Assembly: GCF_010748935.1 (NCBI RefSeq)
Contig: NZ_CP048796.1
Location: 1,987,001-2,051,000 of the forward strand
Length of the DNA: 64,000 bases
Source: Providencia vermicola
GTDB lineage: Bacteria > Pseudomonadota > Gammaproteobacteria > Enterobacterales > Enterobacteriaceae
Direction of reading: 5' to 3'
The position numbers were made by a program, and so were the translations under genes. Positions 52,497 through 61,081 of this stretch are shown here, piece after piece; position 1 is the stretch's first letter; each line of letters begins with the position of its first letter. The notes under the pieces were generated by a model. It did no database searches. It had not been told where the DNA came from and saw only the letters and a list, made by a program, of their open reading frames with translations.

Positions 52497-52664
52497 CTAT
52501 TCCTTTAACCTTGGGTCATTATCTTTTGTCCACACGCGCCCACACATGTCACATGACCAGTTATTTTTATTTTTGCGTATTCCATAAAAATGACAGAAAG
52601 GGCATGTTTTAGGAGTGTATGGGGTCGGTCTCTTTTTGATGGCTTCTTTCATTTGCTTATCCAT
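52497..52664 (-). CDS. Small zinc-ribbon protein (55 residues)
   Basis: On the minus strand ATG 52664 opens MDKQMKEAIKKRPTPYTPKT, then CPFC and CDMC separated by about 16 residues (HFYGIRKNKNNWS), then GRVWTKDNDPRLKE and TAG. The two CxxC knuckles with Trp and aromatic spacing are a typical zinc ribbon, and chance would not make it easily. Function is unknown: nucleic-acid binding or a subunit fragment. No strong ribosome site; the frame is too short for standard gene callers. It lies in an otherwise empty AT-rich interval. Confidence 0.55.
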   Translation of the reverse strand: MDKQMKEAIKKRPTPYTPKTCPFCHFYGIRKNKNNWSCDMCGRVWTKDNDPRLKE

Positions 52665-52810
52665 TATGCTGCTATTTGAATATAAGTTATTTTAACGTAA
52701 TTTAATGGCTAGCATGGGATTTCATCAAGGAAATCTGTCGGCATTATTATCACTAGACGCATGCAAACTAGCGCTGTTGGTATCATTTATATGTCTCCTG
52801 TTGTTAGCAC

Positions 52811-52840
52811 CTTGAAAAATTTATAGTTTATCCCCATAGT
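52811..52840 (+). promoter_or_regulatory. Sigma-32 (heat shock) promoter
   Basis: CTTGAAA (52811-52817), a 14-base spacer, and CCCCATAGT (52832-52840) agree closely with the sigma-32 consensus CTTGAAA / CCCCATnTA. The gene about 170 bases downstream is a small heat-shock protein, which supports the call. Confidence 0.8.
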
Positions 52841-52847
52841 TGATTGT

Positions 52848-53009
52848 ACGTAGCATTGGGTGATGTTTGATTAGTTGATTGATAATCAAGGGGGTTAAAA
52901 GGAAATATAAAAATTATGTCTTGGGGACTTGAAAAACGATTATGAGTTCCTATTTATATCATGGGTAGGTAAGAGACCCTTAAGTTTAATTAATATTGGA
53001 GGAGGAATT
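52848..53009 (+). promoter_or_regulatory. Possible RNA-thermometer 5' UTR of the Hsp20 gene
   Basis: The leader of about 160 nt holds a hairpin TTGATTA / TAATCAA (52867-52873 / 52883-52889). AGTTCCT (52945-52951) can pair with AGGAATT (53003-53009), covering the ribosome site GGAGGAGGA next to the ATG. Small Hsp genes of enterobacteria use ROSE-type thermometers; this one has the layout, but the pairing is only my reading. Confidence 0.5.
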
Positions 53010-53474
53010 ATGGCTAACATTAGACCTTTTTCATTATTTCCAACACTTTCTGATAATATACTTTCCAATCGATTTGACCAAATAGACCGTTTATTTAGTC
53101 AACTGACAGGAAGTAAGCCTATTTCATCGCCTATACAAACTTATAACCTCAAACAGGTTGATGATAACCGCTATGAGCTGACGGTGAGTGTTCCTGGATA
53201 TCAAGAAAGTGATTTAACGGTTTCATTAAAAGGTGGTCGCTTATTGGTAGAAGGGAAAAAAGAAGAAAAAATTCAGGAAGATAACGAAAAGTGGATCCAT
53301 CGAGGTATATCTCAAGGACAATTTACCTTACAGTTTGACCTCGGTAAGAATGTCCAAATAGAGAAAGCGGACCTATCCAGTGGGCTGCTCACAATTAATA
53401 TTGAATATGAATTGCCAGAGGAGGAAAAACCACAAATGATAGCGATAGAGAATAAAGATAAGCAATCATCATAA
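53010..53474 (+). CDS. Hsp20 family small heat-shock protein
   Basis: ATG 53010 follows GGAGGAGGA; an upstream in-frame ATG (52929) lies in the leader and is rejected. The 154-residue protein has an alpha-crystallin domain (about 45-135: YELTVSVPGYQESDLTVSLKGGRLLVEGKK, DLSSGLLTINIEYELP) and the C-terminal IxI anchor (IAI). It resembles IbpA-type holdases that bind unfolded proteins. It is preceded by a sigma-32 promoter and closed by a terminator, so it is a single heat-shock unit. I do not call it ibpA/ibpB because the sequence is only moderately similar. Confidence 0.88.
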   Translation: MANIRPFSLFPTLSDNILSNRFDQIDRLFSQLTGSKPISSPIQTYNLKQVDDNRYELTVSVPGYQESDLTVSLKGGRLLVEGKKEEKIQEDNEKWIHRGISQGQFTLQFDLGKNVQIEKADLSSGLLTINIEYELPEEEKPQMIAIENKDKQSS

Positions 53475-53494
53475 TAGGTTACATCAATATATTA

Positions 53495-53522
53495 GGCTGC
53501 ACATATTGTGCAGCCTTTTTTA
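53495..53522 (+). terminator. Terminator of the Hsp20 gene
   Basis: GGCTGCACA and TGTGCAGCC form a perfect 9-bp stem with a 3-base loop, followed directly by T7. Confidence 0.92.
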
Positions 53523-53718
53523 TTCTTAGTTGGCGTCAATTATTGATGACTTAAACAGAAATGCATTCCCTTTGCAAGAGGAGATAATATAATCTTTATT
53601 TATATAATCAAAATAATCGTTTTTTATAAATAATCATGTCATAATCTTTTTGAATTAAAATTAGTTGTTAATGTCTAATTTTGATTGCATACCGTAAAGA
53701 TAAAATACAGAGAAACAT

Positions 53719-54642
53719 ATGTACGCTAAAAATCTATTCTCCCTAAAACTGCTCCATCCTAAATATATTATAACATGGTTGGGAATCATCCTATTGTTTT
53801 TATTAGTTCAATTACCTTACAAATGGCTTTTGTGGCTTGGTGCATTTCTGGGGGAAAACTCGAAGTATTTTATTAAAAGAAGAGTTTCAATTATAAAAAG
53901 AAACTTAGAGCTATGTTTTCCAAATAAAAATAGTAAAGAAATAAATGATCTCGTTCATGAAAACTTACGATCTTTAGGTATTGCATTATTTGAAACGGGA
54001 ATTGCATGGTTTTGGAGTGATAAAAGAGTTAAAAAATTATTTCAGGTAAAAGGAATTGATAACTACCAAGAAGCCATTGCGAAAAATAAAGGTGTCATTA
54101 TAGTTGGCGTTCACTTTATGTCGCTGGAGCTGGGGGGGCGGATAATGGGTCTCTGTTTTCCTGTGAACGCTATGTATCGGCCGCATAACAATAAAGCGAT
54201 GGAATATATTCAAACTAAAGGTCGATGCAGATCAGGCAAAGGGATGATTGATCGTAAGAATTTAAAATTTATGGTCCAAGAATTGAAAAGTGGGAAAGCA
54301 ATATGGTTCGCACCCGATCAAGATTTTGGTAAAAAAGGAACGGTATTCGTCCCCTTTTTCTCAGTTCAAAATACCTCAACCTCAAAAGGCACATCAACAC
54401 TTGCGCAACTGTCTCATTCTCCAACACTTACGGTAACACTGCTACGGAATAAAAATGGTGTGAATTATGATTTAGTGTTAGGTAAGGAACTGATTGATTA
54501 TCCAACTAATGACACATTACGTGATGCGGCAACGATTAACTCTGTATTAGAAAAAGAAATCATGAAAGCGCCAGAACAGTATTTATGGGCACATAGACGG
54601 TTTAAAACAAGGCCAGATGGGGAGCCTTCTCTTTATATGTAA
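53719..54642 (+). CDS. Lipid A late acyltransferase (LpxL/LpxP family)
   Basis: The 307-residue protein aligns with E. coli LpxL/LpxP along its length: LLHPKYIITWLGI, KRRVSIIKRNLELCFP, ETGIAWFWSDKRV, the catalytic H132-x4-E137 in GVHFMSLELGG, YRPHNNKAMEYIQTKGRCRS, WFAPDQDFG and PEQYLWAHRRFKTRPDG. One N-terminal membrane helix anchors it. It adds a secondary acyl chain from ACP to lipid A at the inner membrane. Whether it is the main lauroyl enzyme or a cold/conditional LpxP cannot be settled; its solitary place in an accessory region favours an extra copy. Confidence 0.87.
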   Translation: MYAKNLFSLKLLHPKYIITWLGIILLFLLVQLPYKWLLWLGAFLGENSKYFIKRRVSIIKRNLELCFPNKNSKEINDLVHENLRSLGIALFETGIAWFWSDKRVKKLFQVKGIDNYQEAIAKNKGVIIVGVHFMSLELGGRIMGLCFPVNAMYRPHNNKAMEYIQTKGRCRSGKGMIDRKNLKFMVQELKSGKAIWFAPDQDFGKKGTVFVPFFSVQNTSTSKGTSTLAQLSHSPTLTVTLLRNKNGVNYDLVLGKELIDYPTNDTLRDAATINSVLEKEIMKAPEQYLWAHRRFKTRPDGEPSLYM

Positions 54643-54893
54643 AAGAGAGCATGATGTCTAAGGCGGATATCCACCTTTGACAGTGATGATTATGGTTAAG
54701 TTGTCTAGGCAGAGTTTGAAGGTGTTTTTATGGACAATGATGAATAATCATTAATTTTATTAATGGACATTATTTGTATGTTGGAAAATCCGTTTTGGTC
54801 ATTAATTTAATCAATAAAAATCTAGCTAGTTTAATTGAAGTTTTGAGCATCTAGTCAGATGGTTACAAAGATTTCTTTATGAATAATGATGAT
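54643..54893. other. AT-rich interval after the acyltransferase
   Basis: About 250 bases with no frame of note on either strand and no clear terminator for the acyltransferase. Confidence 0.4.
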
Positions 54894-54916
54894 AAAACCC
54901 TCATGTCGAGGGTTTT
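54894..54916 (-). terminator. Terminator of the 59-residue secreted peptide gene
   Basis: AAAACCCTC pairs with GAGGGTTTT across a 5-base loop, 25 bases past the minus-strand stop; T-runs lie at both sides, so it may act in both directions. Confidence 0.7.
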
Positions 54917-54941
54917 AATATTAAGTTAAGATAGTAATGCG

Positions 54942-55121
54942 TTATGGTCCTTCACCACCGGAATCAATACCACCTATTCCTGGCGTATAGTTGATACAAA
55001 TTGCTTCGCCAGTGAGAGGGTCAATACTTGGATTTGGCGGACACCATGTTACCGTTTCAGTGGCATAAGCTGCGAAAGCTGATGAACAAAGAATAGTAAG
55101 TATAAGCAAGAAACTTTTCAT
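54942..55121 (-). CDS. Small secreted peptide (59 residues)
   Basis: On the minus strand ATG 55121 follows GAGGAG at good spacing. The product MKSFLLILTILCSSAFAAYA has a textbook signal peptide (AFA-A or AYA-T cleavage), and the mature 39 or so residues are TETVTWCPPNPSIDPLTGEAICINYTPGIGGIDSGGEGP, with two Cys that could form a disulfide and a Gly/Asp-rich tail. It has its own terminator, so it is a complete gene missed by length cut-offs. I recognise no family. A small periplasmic or exported factor is inferred. Confidence 0.7.
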   Translation of the reverse strand: MKSFLLILTILCSSAFAAYATETVTWCPPNPSIDPLTGEAICINYTPGIGGIDSGGEGP

Positions 55122-55759
55122 GATAGTCTCCTCTGTTTGTGGGGGGTATGTAAATTTTATTATTAATAATATGCAGAGGATAAATCAGCTATTTTTTATT
55201 GTGATGAACATCAATTAAATTTAGTTTTATTTAATTGATTGATTTTAAATGGCAATTAAAAGCCAATCGATAATTAGAATGAATTTTAAGGCGACATGAA
55301 TATAAAACAAATGGCAGATTTTATTTGAAATTAAAAATGAGAATAAGATTTTTTTAATAATAAGATAGTTGAAATAAAAAGAGGTATATAGCTTTAGGCT
55401 AAAGGCTTATTCTTCTGAGAGGCTATCTTGATAGGTGAATTCACTTAAAAAATTTCATGTGGCCTTAATAACCAACGGTATGATATGTGACAACAATTGG
55501 ATTTAACATGATGACTCATATGTATTAAGGTTAATAAATTCTATTTTTATCAGAGGATTAAAATAGTCAAGCTTATAGTATTGAATACAAAAAGCAGTGC
55601 TATTGTTATATGCCCATAAAATCCTATTTGTTGGCTTTTGTTCGCGTTTTTTACCTATAATTAATTTTTTCATGGCATTTGTTGAAGAATAGACTTGAAA
55701 AGAATGTGCAATGACAAAATATGTATTGAATAATGTTTTTAAATAGATGGAAATTAAAT
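55122..55759. other. AT-rich interval upstream of the SnoaL-like gene
   Basis: About 640 bases with no supported gene. The left end should hold the promoter of the minus-strand peptide, the right end that of the SnoaL-like gene. Only frames under 20 codons are seen. Confidence 0.45.
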
Positions 55760-56149
55760 ATGAATAATATGAATTTTGTTCAACAGGCTCTTACAAGCGT
55801 ACTTGGCAAAGAAATTGGCTCAGTTGCGGTTATTGAACAATATTTTTCACCGAATTACATCCAAATTGTTGATGGTAAGCAAATAGATTATGATGAATTT
55901 GTTGCTCATCTCAAAGTACTAAAAGAAGCCACCAATAGTATTACTATCACGATCAAATCTATTGCTGAAGGGCAGAACTGTGTTCATACTCAGCATATTG
56001 CACATGCAGAGAAAAAAAATGGAGAGGTGAGTGAATTTGAAGTGTTCGCTTGTTTCCATTTATCAGACGGGAAAATTATTCGTTGTGAAGAACTCACGAG
56101 AATGATTTCTGGCGCAAAAAGCGATAGTGATCTTGGTTCAAGAGTATAG
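55760..56149 (+). CDS. SnoaL-like / NTF2-fold protein
   Basis: I prefer ATG 55760 (MNNMNFVQQALTSVLG), with GGA 10 bases upstream, over ATG 55733; it gives 129 residues. The pattern FSPNYIQIVDGKQIDYDEFVAHLKVLKEATNSITITIKSI and HLSDGKIIRCEELTRMI is that of SnoaL-like polyketide-cyclase or NTF2 proteins, an open cone fold with a deep pocket. No substrate can be inferred. Convergent with the MBL gene, with a shared hairpin. Confidence 0.78.
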   Translation: MNNMNFVQQALTSVLGKEIGSVAVIEQYFSPNYIQIVDGKQIDYDEFVAHLKVLKEATNSITITIKSIAEGQNCVHTQHIAHAEKKNGEVSEFEVFACFHLSDGKIIRCEELTRMISGAKSDSDLGSRV

Positions 56150-56178
56150 TTATTATTGAGGAATACAACAAAATTATC

Positions 56179-56209
56179 GAGTGATGGTGAAGAGTAGGCA
56201 CCATCACTC
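56179..56209. terminator. Bidirectional hairpin between the SnoaL-like and MBL genes
   Basis: A perfect 11-bp stem (GAGTGATGGTG / CACCATCACTC) with a 9-base loop lies between two convergent genes. Confidence 0.7.
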
Positions 56210-56218
56210 TGCGGGTGA

Positions 56219-57061
56219 TTATGAAGGATAGTTTAATACTAACCCGACACCAACCTCTTGAATTTTAGTATATTTTGAAAGATGAATTTTAGCTGCTAAA
56301 TCAGTGCAATGACAAGGATGTATCTGTTTAGCATCAAGTTGGCTAAAATAGTCACCAGTTTGGTTTAAGACTTCATCAGAAGCTTGTTGTAAATGGAACC
56401 CACCGATAACAGTGACTATTTTATCCATTTTGGTAACTTTTTTCGCATATTCAACGATATTACAAATACCTGCATGCGAGCAGCCTGTAATAACGATTAG
56501 GCCTTCAGACGTTTTAATCGCTAATGCACTGTCATCCCATACATAATCATCAATAGGCTGATTGTTATTATCAACTGTCGTACCAATAGGTTCTTTTCCT
56601 TCAAAAGTATTAGTTCTGGGAATTTGTCCTAAGAATATAACATTATCAGTCAGATAAAATGGCTTAACGGTTTCATGGTTTTCAAAATAAGCCGTTAATA
56701 CAGCTTTAGGAATATTAGCGCCGATAACTTTATCACCAAAACGTTTGGGAAGAAGGGCATCTGGATGATAGATCAGACGTATTTTTTTGGGGAAAAGGCT
56801 GTTACGACGGTCATAGTGTTGTATTAAATGATTTAGCCCCCAAGTATGGTCATTATGTCCATGTGATAAGGCTAAGTCAGTGATATTTGCTAGGTCTATG
56901 CCCATTGTGTGTGCATTATCGATAAATATGTCTGAATAGCCAGTATCAAAAAGAATTTGATGTCCATCAGCATCAATATGATAGCAAACTCCGGGTTCAC
57001 CACAAAAATAGCTATCAATAAGGGTATTATTATCAACAAGAACGGATATTTTTATTGTCAT
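56219..57061 (-). CDS. MBL-fold metallohydrolase (COG1237 type)
   Basis: The 280-residue protein has the metal motif HGHNDH (His67, His69, Asp71, His72), then TGCSHAG and GGFHL with further ligands, and CHCTD near the end. This matches the DHPP-synthase-like branch of the metallo-beta-lactamase fold (COG1237), not beta-lactamases. Cofactor-type chemistry is the usual guess; the substrate is unknown. The minus-strand gene faces the SnoaL-like gene. Confidence 0.83.
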   Translation of the reverse strand: MTIKISVLVDNNTLIDSYFCGEPGVCYHIDADGHQILFDTGYSDIFIDNAHTMGIDLANITDLALSHGHNDHTWGLNHLIQHYDRRNSLFPKKIRLIYHPDALLPKRFGDKVIGANIPKAVLTAYFENHETVKPFYLTDNVIFLGQIPRTNTFEGKEPIGTTVDNNNQPIDDYVWDDSALAIKTSEGLIVITGCSHAGICNIVEYAKKVTKMDKIVTVIGGFHLQQASDEVLNQTGDYFSQLDAKQIHPCHCTDLAAKIHLSKYTKIQEVGVGLVLNYPS

Positions 57062-57171
57062 GTTAACTCATTATATATTTGGTTAATCTCTTATTAGCAA
57101 CATCGTTATATCAGAATAAAGCCAAAAAATAACTTATTAAAAATGCTTTCTATGTGCAAGAAAATTACGAA

Positions 57172-57195
57172 GGTAGTGACTAATAAGCCACTACC
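57172..57195 (-). terminator. Hairpin after the chemoreceptor gene
   Basis: GGTAGTG pairs with CACTACC across a 10-base loop, 26 bases past the chemoreceptor stop on the minus strand. The T-run is weak. Confidence 0.5.
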
Positions 57196-57221
57196 CAGTT
57201 AAAAAATTAAATATTTTGAGT

Positions 57222-58856
57222 TCAAGTATTCTGTGTTTCTAATGTGTTAGAAGTCGCATCAAGGTGAAATATATCCATAATTTCTTTTAGTAATTCAGAT
57301 TGTTTTTTTAAAGATTGTAGAGAACTCTGTAATTCCTTAGTCATTGTTGCATTAGCTTGGGTTGTATTGTCCAGCTCATTAATGGCAAGATGAATTTGTC
57401 CAACGCCGTGGGTTTGTTCAGTGGATGCATGAGAAATACTTTGGATCATATCATTAATATTGGATGTACTTTTCGCAATGGAAACAATATTGTCATTAGC
57501 ATCCGCGGCAAGTTGAAAGCAATGATGAATTTTCTCATTCGAATTATCGATCAGCGTTTTAATCTCTTTAGAAGCTTGGTTACAGCTCATGGAAAGCTCG
57601 CGCACTTCATTAGCGACGACGGCAAAGCCTTTACCATGCTCACCTACACGCGCGGCTTCTACAGCGGCATTTAAAGCCAGCAAGTTAGTTTGAAAGGCAA
57701 TATTATCAATTGTAGAGGTAATTTTGCTAATTTCTTTCGAAAAATCGACGATATCATCCATATTTTCAACTACATCAGAAATAAGCTCATTGCTTTTGTC
57801 AATCGTTATGCTGGTTTTCTCCATTAATTGGCATGATTCATGAGTATGGGCGCTATTAAGTTTAAAAGAGGAATCGAGTTCTTCTATACTTGCCGCAGTT
57901 TCAACTATTGCAGCTGCTTGCTGATCTGCTCTAATAGAAAGATCTTGATTCATTTGTGTAATTTCATTTAGTTCGTTTTTTATACTATGCGCGTTTGAAT
58001 GGATATTCTTGACAATATCGATCAGTTTTTTTTGCATGTTAGAAACATGTGATTTAAGTAACTTTATTTCAGCAAGGCCAGTGTGATCAAAATTGTGGTA
58101 AAGAATGCCTTGGCTGACTTTTTCGATGCCGTCAATGACTTGGTTTAGAGGACGAATAAATAGATATTGAAGAATGAAGCGAATTAATAATGTGACTAGC
58201 GTTAGAATCACAATGACCGTAATGATACCTATAATGCTTTTTCGGTATAGCTGTTCACTCGCAACGGATATTTCATGATAGCTTTGATTGAGATTTTGGT
58301 GATAATAATTGAGGTTTTGTTCAAATGCATCTTGAAACTTTTGTGTCGGTTGATTCAAAAAATCATACGTTTTGCCTTGTACTAAAAAACTGGACAACTC
58401 TATTAGCGCGGTTCTTAGTTCAATATAACTTTTATCTAACTCATTAAATATTAACTCATTTTTATTTTGTGATAAGCTGGCGAATTCTAGCCATTGCTGT
58501 TCTGTATCCTCAATTTTTTCATGAAATTGTTTGACTAAACTATCAACGTCAGTATTTGCTGTTTGCATTTTATTAATAACTAATAAATGTCTTGAACTTG
58601 CTCTATTTATAGTATTTCTCGCTTGTAAAAGAGATTGCCATGTCTTATTTAACGCGGATTGCTCTTGATAAATGTTGTCCAGTTTATCGACGGTTATTTG
58701 GTAGTTTTTTAGATAGCTAAAAAATAACCAACAAGAAGAAAGCAATAATACAATCAGTAATCCTGATAACAGCCAAATGAGTGTAGTTGTTTTAAGACCT
58801 GAAAACGAAAATCGGAAATTAGGTAATTTAGTTTTTTTTGCAATAGCAGACATCAT
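57222..58856 (-). CDS. Methyl-accepting chemotaxis protein
   Basis: The 544-residue receptor has two membrane helices (about 25-48 and 208-230), a periplasmic four-helix-bundle sensor between them, HAMP, and a long cytoplasmic hairpin whose tip [34 protein letters not shown] is diagnostic. It signals to CheA/CheW. The C-terminus (SNTLETQNT) lacks the NWETF-type CheR/CheB tether, so it is a low-abundance-type receptor relying on others for adaptation. The ligand is unknown. ATG 58853 is an equal alternative start. Confidence 0.93.
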   Translation of the reverse strand: MMSAIAKKTKLPNFRFSFSGLKTTTLIWLLSGLLIVLLLSSCWLFFSYLKNYQITVDKLDNIYQEQSALNKTWQSLLQARNTINRASSRHLLVINKMQTANTDVDSLVKQFHEKIEDTEQQWLEFASLSQNKNELIFNELDKSYIELRTALIELSSFLVQGKTYDFLNQPTQKFQDAFEQNLNYYHQNLNQSYHEISVASEQLYRKSIIGIITVIVILTLVTLLIRFILQYLFIRPLNQVIDGIEKVSQGILYHNFDHTGLAEIKLLKSHVSNMQKKLIDIVKNIHSNAHSIKNELNEITQMNQDLSIRADQQAAAIVETAASIEELDSSFKLNSAHTHESCQLMEKTSITIDKSNELISDVVENMDDIVDFSKEISKITSTIDNIAFQTNLLALNAAVEAARVGEHGKGFAVVANEVRELSMSCNQASKEIKTLIDNSNEKIHHCFQLAADANDNIVSIAKSTSNINDMIQSISHASTEQTHGVGQIHLAINELDNTTQANATMTKELQSSLQSLKKQSELLKEIMDIFHLDATSNTLETQNT

Positions 58857-59230
58857 TGATTATTTCCTTACATACTGTCGGTAACATGCTTGAGCATGTA
58901 CAAATAAACTACTTGATAGATATAAAGTGATGACCAAATAGATATAAACAATCTGGCAATACCTTATGGCAGTCGTACAGAAGTCAGGCGTAGGCACTAA
59001 TCAAAGATATCGGCAAAAACAGTGTATACTTTATATTCAAAAGGAAAATAATTTAAATATATACAGAAGCTAACTTAATGTTATTAAAAATAACTTATTG
59101 TTTTAAAATTGTATTGCCCCATGTTCCTCAGGTAAACTTAACGTGACTCGATGCGGTATAAAATCGCTGAGTATTTTTGCTTGTTCAGCGATAATGACGT
59201 TCAATAATTGAATAACATGAAGAGGTCATA
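58857..59230. other. Intergenic region between the chemoreceptor and GlpM-family genes
   Basis: 374 bases with no gene. It contains a hairpin ACATGC-TTGA-GCATGT (58884-58899) in the presumed chemoreceptor leader. I looked for a sigma-28 promoter (TAAA / GCCGATAA) and found only a weak match (CCGA), so flagellar control is not supported by sequence. Confidence 0.45.
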
Positions 59231-59569
59231 ATGTTTTCATTATTTATAAAGTGCTCGTTAGGTGCGCTTGCAGTTTTAATTATTGCTTTATTATCAAAAA
59301 GTAAGCTGTTTTATATTGCTGGTTTGGTTCCTTTATTTCCAACTTTTGCATTAATTGCACACATCATAGTGATTCAAGAGCAGGGAGCGTTAGCTTTACG
59401 TAAAACCGCACTATTTGGCTTGTGGTCATTAATCCCTTATATGTTGTATTTATTAACAGTTTATTTGTTAGCGATGAAGACTTCAGCGTGGGTTTGCTTA
59501 GGCGTTGCAACCCTCAATTGGATTTTAGCCGCAGCCATATTGATCTATCTTTGGCAAATATATCAATAA
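59231..59569 (+). CDS. GlpM family inner-membrane protein (YdgC-like)
   Basis: The 112-residue protein has about four hydrophobic helices and the GlpM/YdgC signature LFYIAGLVPLFPTFALIAHIIV, ALRKTALFGLWSLIPYMLYL. In Pseudomonas GlpM influences alginate production; in enterobacteria the role is unknown. Preceded by a GAGG site (AAGAGGTCATA). Single gene. Confidence 0.85.
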   Translation: MFSLFIKCSLGALAVLIIALLSKSKLFYIAGLVPLFPTFALIAHIIVIQEQGALALRKTALFGLWSLIPYMLYLLTVYLLAMKTSAWVCLGVATLNWILAAAILIYLWQIYQ

Positions 59570-59728
59570 CTTTGCAAGCAATATAAGTTAATCTCTTATA
59601 CAATAAGCAACAAAAGCAGATGATATAGGATTAAATTATTTTTTTAAGGTGATTATTTTTCTGTCGCAATTTGTTACAATTTACTATAATAAATCAGTTT
59701 ACATTTCATAAAAATCACTGTGAGAAAT

Positions 59729-60160
59729 ATGTTATTAAGAAGCCTAGTGCTATTGCTTATTGTGGGTGGTGCCTATATTGCCGGTATTATGACTGATATC
59801 GCTCAGGTATCAGAATTCGACACTAAGAAAAAAATTGAAAATTCAGTGGAAGATTTTCTTGCTTATCCAACTGCGGCCCAATATAGAAACGTTAATTATC
59901 ATATGCTGAACAAAACGGCAGATGGTGAAGAGACGGGGTATTATTGTGGGGAAGTCTTCGGGTTTAAGAATGAACTCCCTTACGGTTTCAAGCGCTTTAT
60001 TGTTAGGTATCATAAAAATGCGGTAGGCAAGACAATGGTATCCATTCCCTTTGTTGAAGAAATAGATGACATTATTCCAAAAGAACAGTTTGAATTAGTG
60101 TGGGCGAGATATTGTCAAGATAACAATCAGGCTGATCTAACAGAAAATCAACCTGAATAA
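59729..60160 (+). CDS. Hypothetical membrane-anchored protein
   Basis: I favour ATG 59729 (MLLRSLVLLLIVGGAYIAGIM) over GTG 59720; it gives 143 residues with one N-terminal membrane anchor or signal. The rest is soluble, with DGEETGYYCGEVFGFKNELPYGFKRFIVRYHK, a Cys/Tyr-rich segment. I know similar hypothetical proteins in gammaproteobacteria but no function. It converges with the methyltransferase, 7 bases apart. Confidence 0.65.
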   Translation: MLLRSLVLLLIVGGAYIAGIMTDIAQVSEFDTKKKIENSVEDFLAYPTAAQYRNVNYHMLNKTADGEETGYYCGEVFGFKNELPYGFKRFIVRYHKNAVGKTMVSIPFVEEIDDIIPKEQFELVWARYCQDNNQADLTENQPE

Positions 60161-60167
60161 TTTCAAA

Positions 60168-60950
60168 TTAGGCGACTTTAATGGCGAATGTTGCTAAGAA
60201 AGTCGGTAGATAATTATCGATGACAAATCGTGGATTAGGTTGCCAGTCTTCTAAAAAACCTGCGATATTAAAACCAGCATTTATTTGCCCACCAATTAGA
60301 TCAGTTAATGAATGACCAAAGACAAAAGCTTCCTCATTGTGTTGTTTCAAGCTAATTTGCTCTTCCGTAAGTACTTCTATTTCAGAAAAAGGCAGTTTAT
60401 AAATAGGTTTAATCAATTGTTGTTCACGTAGCAGTGGATCACGATCACCAATAAACACAACAGGATTAAAAAAACTGGATAGCAATCTTCCCTGTGGTTT
60501 TAAGACTCGCTGACACTCTTGCCATACAGGATTGACATCTGGAATATAGAGATTTGAGATAGGGTGAAAAATAAGGTCAAAACTGTTATCCGTAAATAGA
60601 TGTAGGTCACGCATATCTCCTTGGACAGTTTCTAATTTTAGGTTATCTCTAATCGCAACTTGCCTATCTTGCTCTAATTGTTTGTCGGAAAGATCAAATA
60701 CGGTCACATCCGCGCCAGCAGCGGCTAAAATAGGCGCTTGTTGCCCCCCAGCAGAAGCGAGACACAGGATCCGTTTACCTTTAATATCACCTAACCATGC
60801 TTTAGGTAGGGGAGAAGGGGTTAAATGAATTTGCCAATCGCCTTGTTTTGCTTTGGCTACCGTTTGTGAGTCAACAGGAATAGACCAAGGCTGCTGTTGC
60901 TGCGCTTGCTTATCCCACGCTTTTCGGTTGGAAGTTAAAAAATCAGTCAT
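60168..60950 (-). CDS. Class I SAM-dependent methyltransferase
   Basis: ATG 60950 (MTDFLTSNRKAWDKQ) has GGAG 9 bases upstream and gives 260 residues. Motif I is ILCLASAGGQQAPILAAAGADVTVFDLSD, and the DMRDL and FHPISNLYIPDVNPVWQECQRVLKPQG segments are typical of the UbiE/SmtA-like fold. A short hydrophobic segment near the end is common in this subfamily. Substrate unknown. Confidence 0.82.
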   Translation of the reverse strand: MTDFLTSNRKAWDKQAQQQQPWSIPVDSQTVAKAKQGDWQIHLTPSPLPKAWLGDIKGKRILCLASAGGQQAPILAAAGADVTVFDLSDKQLEQDRQVAIRDNLKLETVQGDMRDLHLFTDNSFDLIFHPISNLYIPDVNPVWQECQRVLKPQGRLLSSFFNPVVFIGDRDPLLREQQLIKPIYKLPFSEIEVLTEEQISLKQHNEEAFVFGHSLTDLIGGQINAGFNIAGFLEDWQPNPRFVIDNYLPTFLATFAIKVA

Positions 60951-61081
60951 AAAAGAGTACTCCATAATACACATTTTTCTAATGTAACCGATAATGACGG
61001 AAATAAAAACAAAAAATGTACTATTTAGTACATAAAATAACAGAAAAAGATCAGCATGGCCTATTTATAAGTATCGAGCCA

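Noticed and set aside
52421-52612. 63-codon plus-strand frame
   Set aside because: It is antisense to the zinc-ribbon gene, whose two CxxC motifs make the minus strand the likelier coding strand.
52929-53009. Upstream start for the Hsp20 gene
   Set aside because: It lies in the leader, has no ribosome site, and the residues do not fit the family; ATG 53010 directly follows GGAGGAGGA.
58857-58990. Sigma-28 promoter for the chemoreceptor
   Set aside because: Only a partial CCGA match with wrong spacing to any TAAA; not enough to call.
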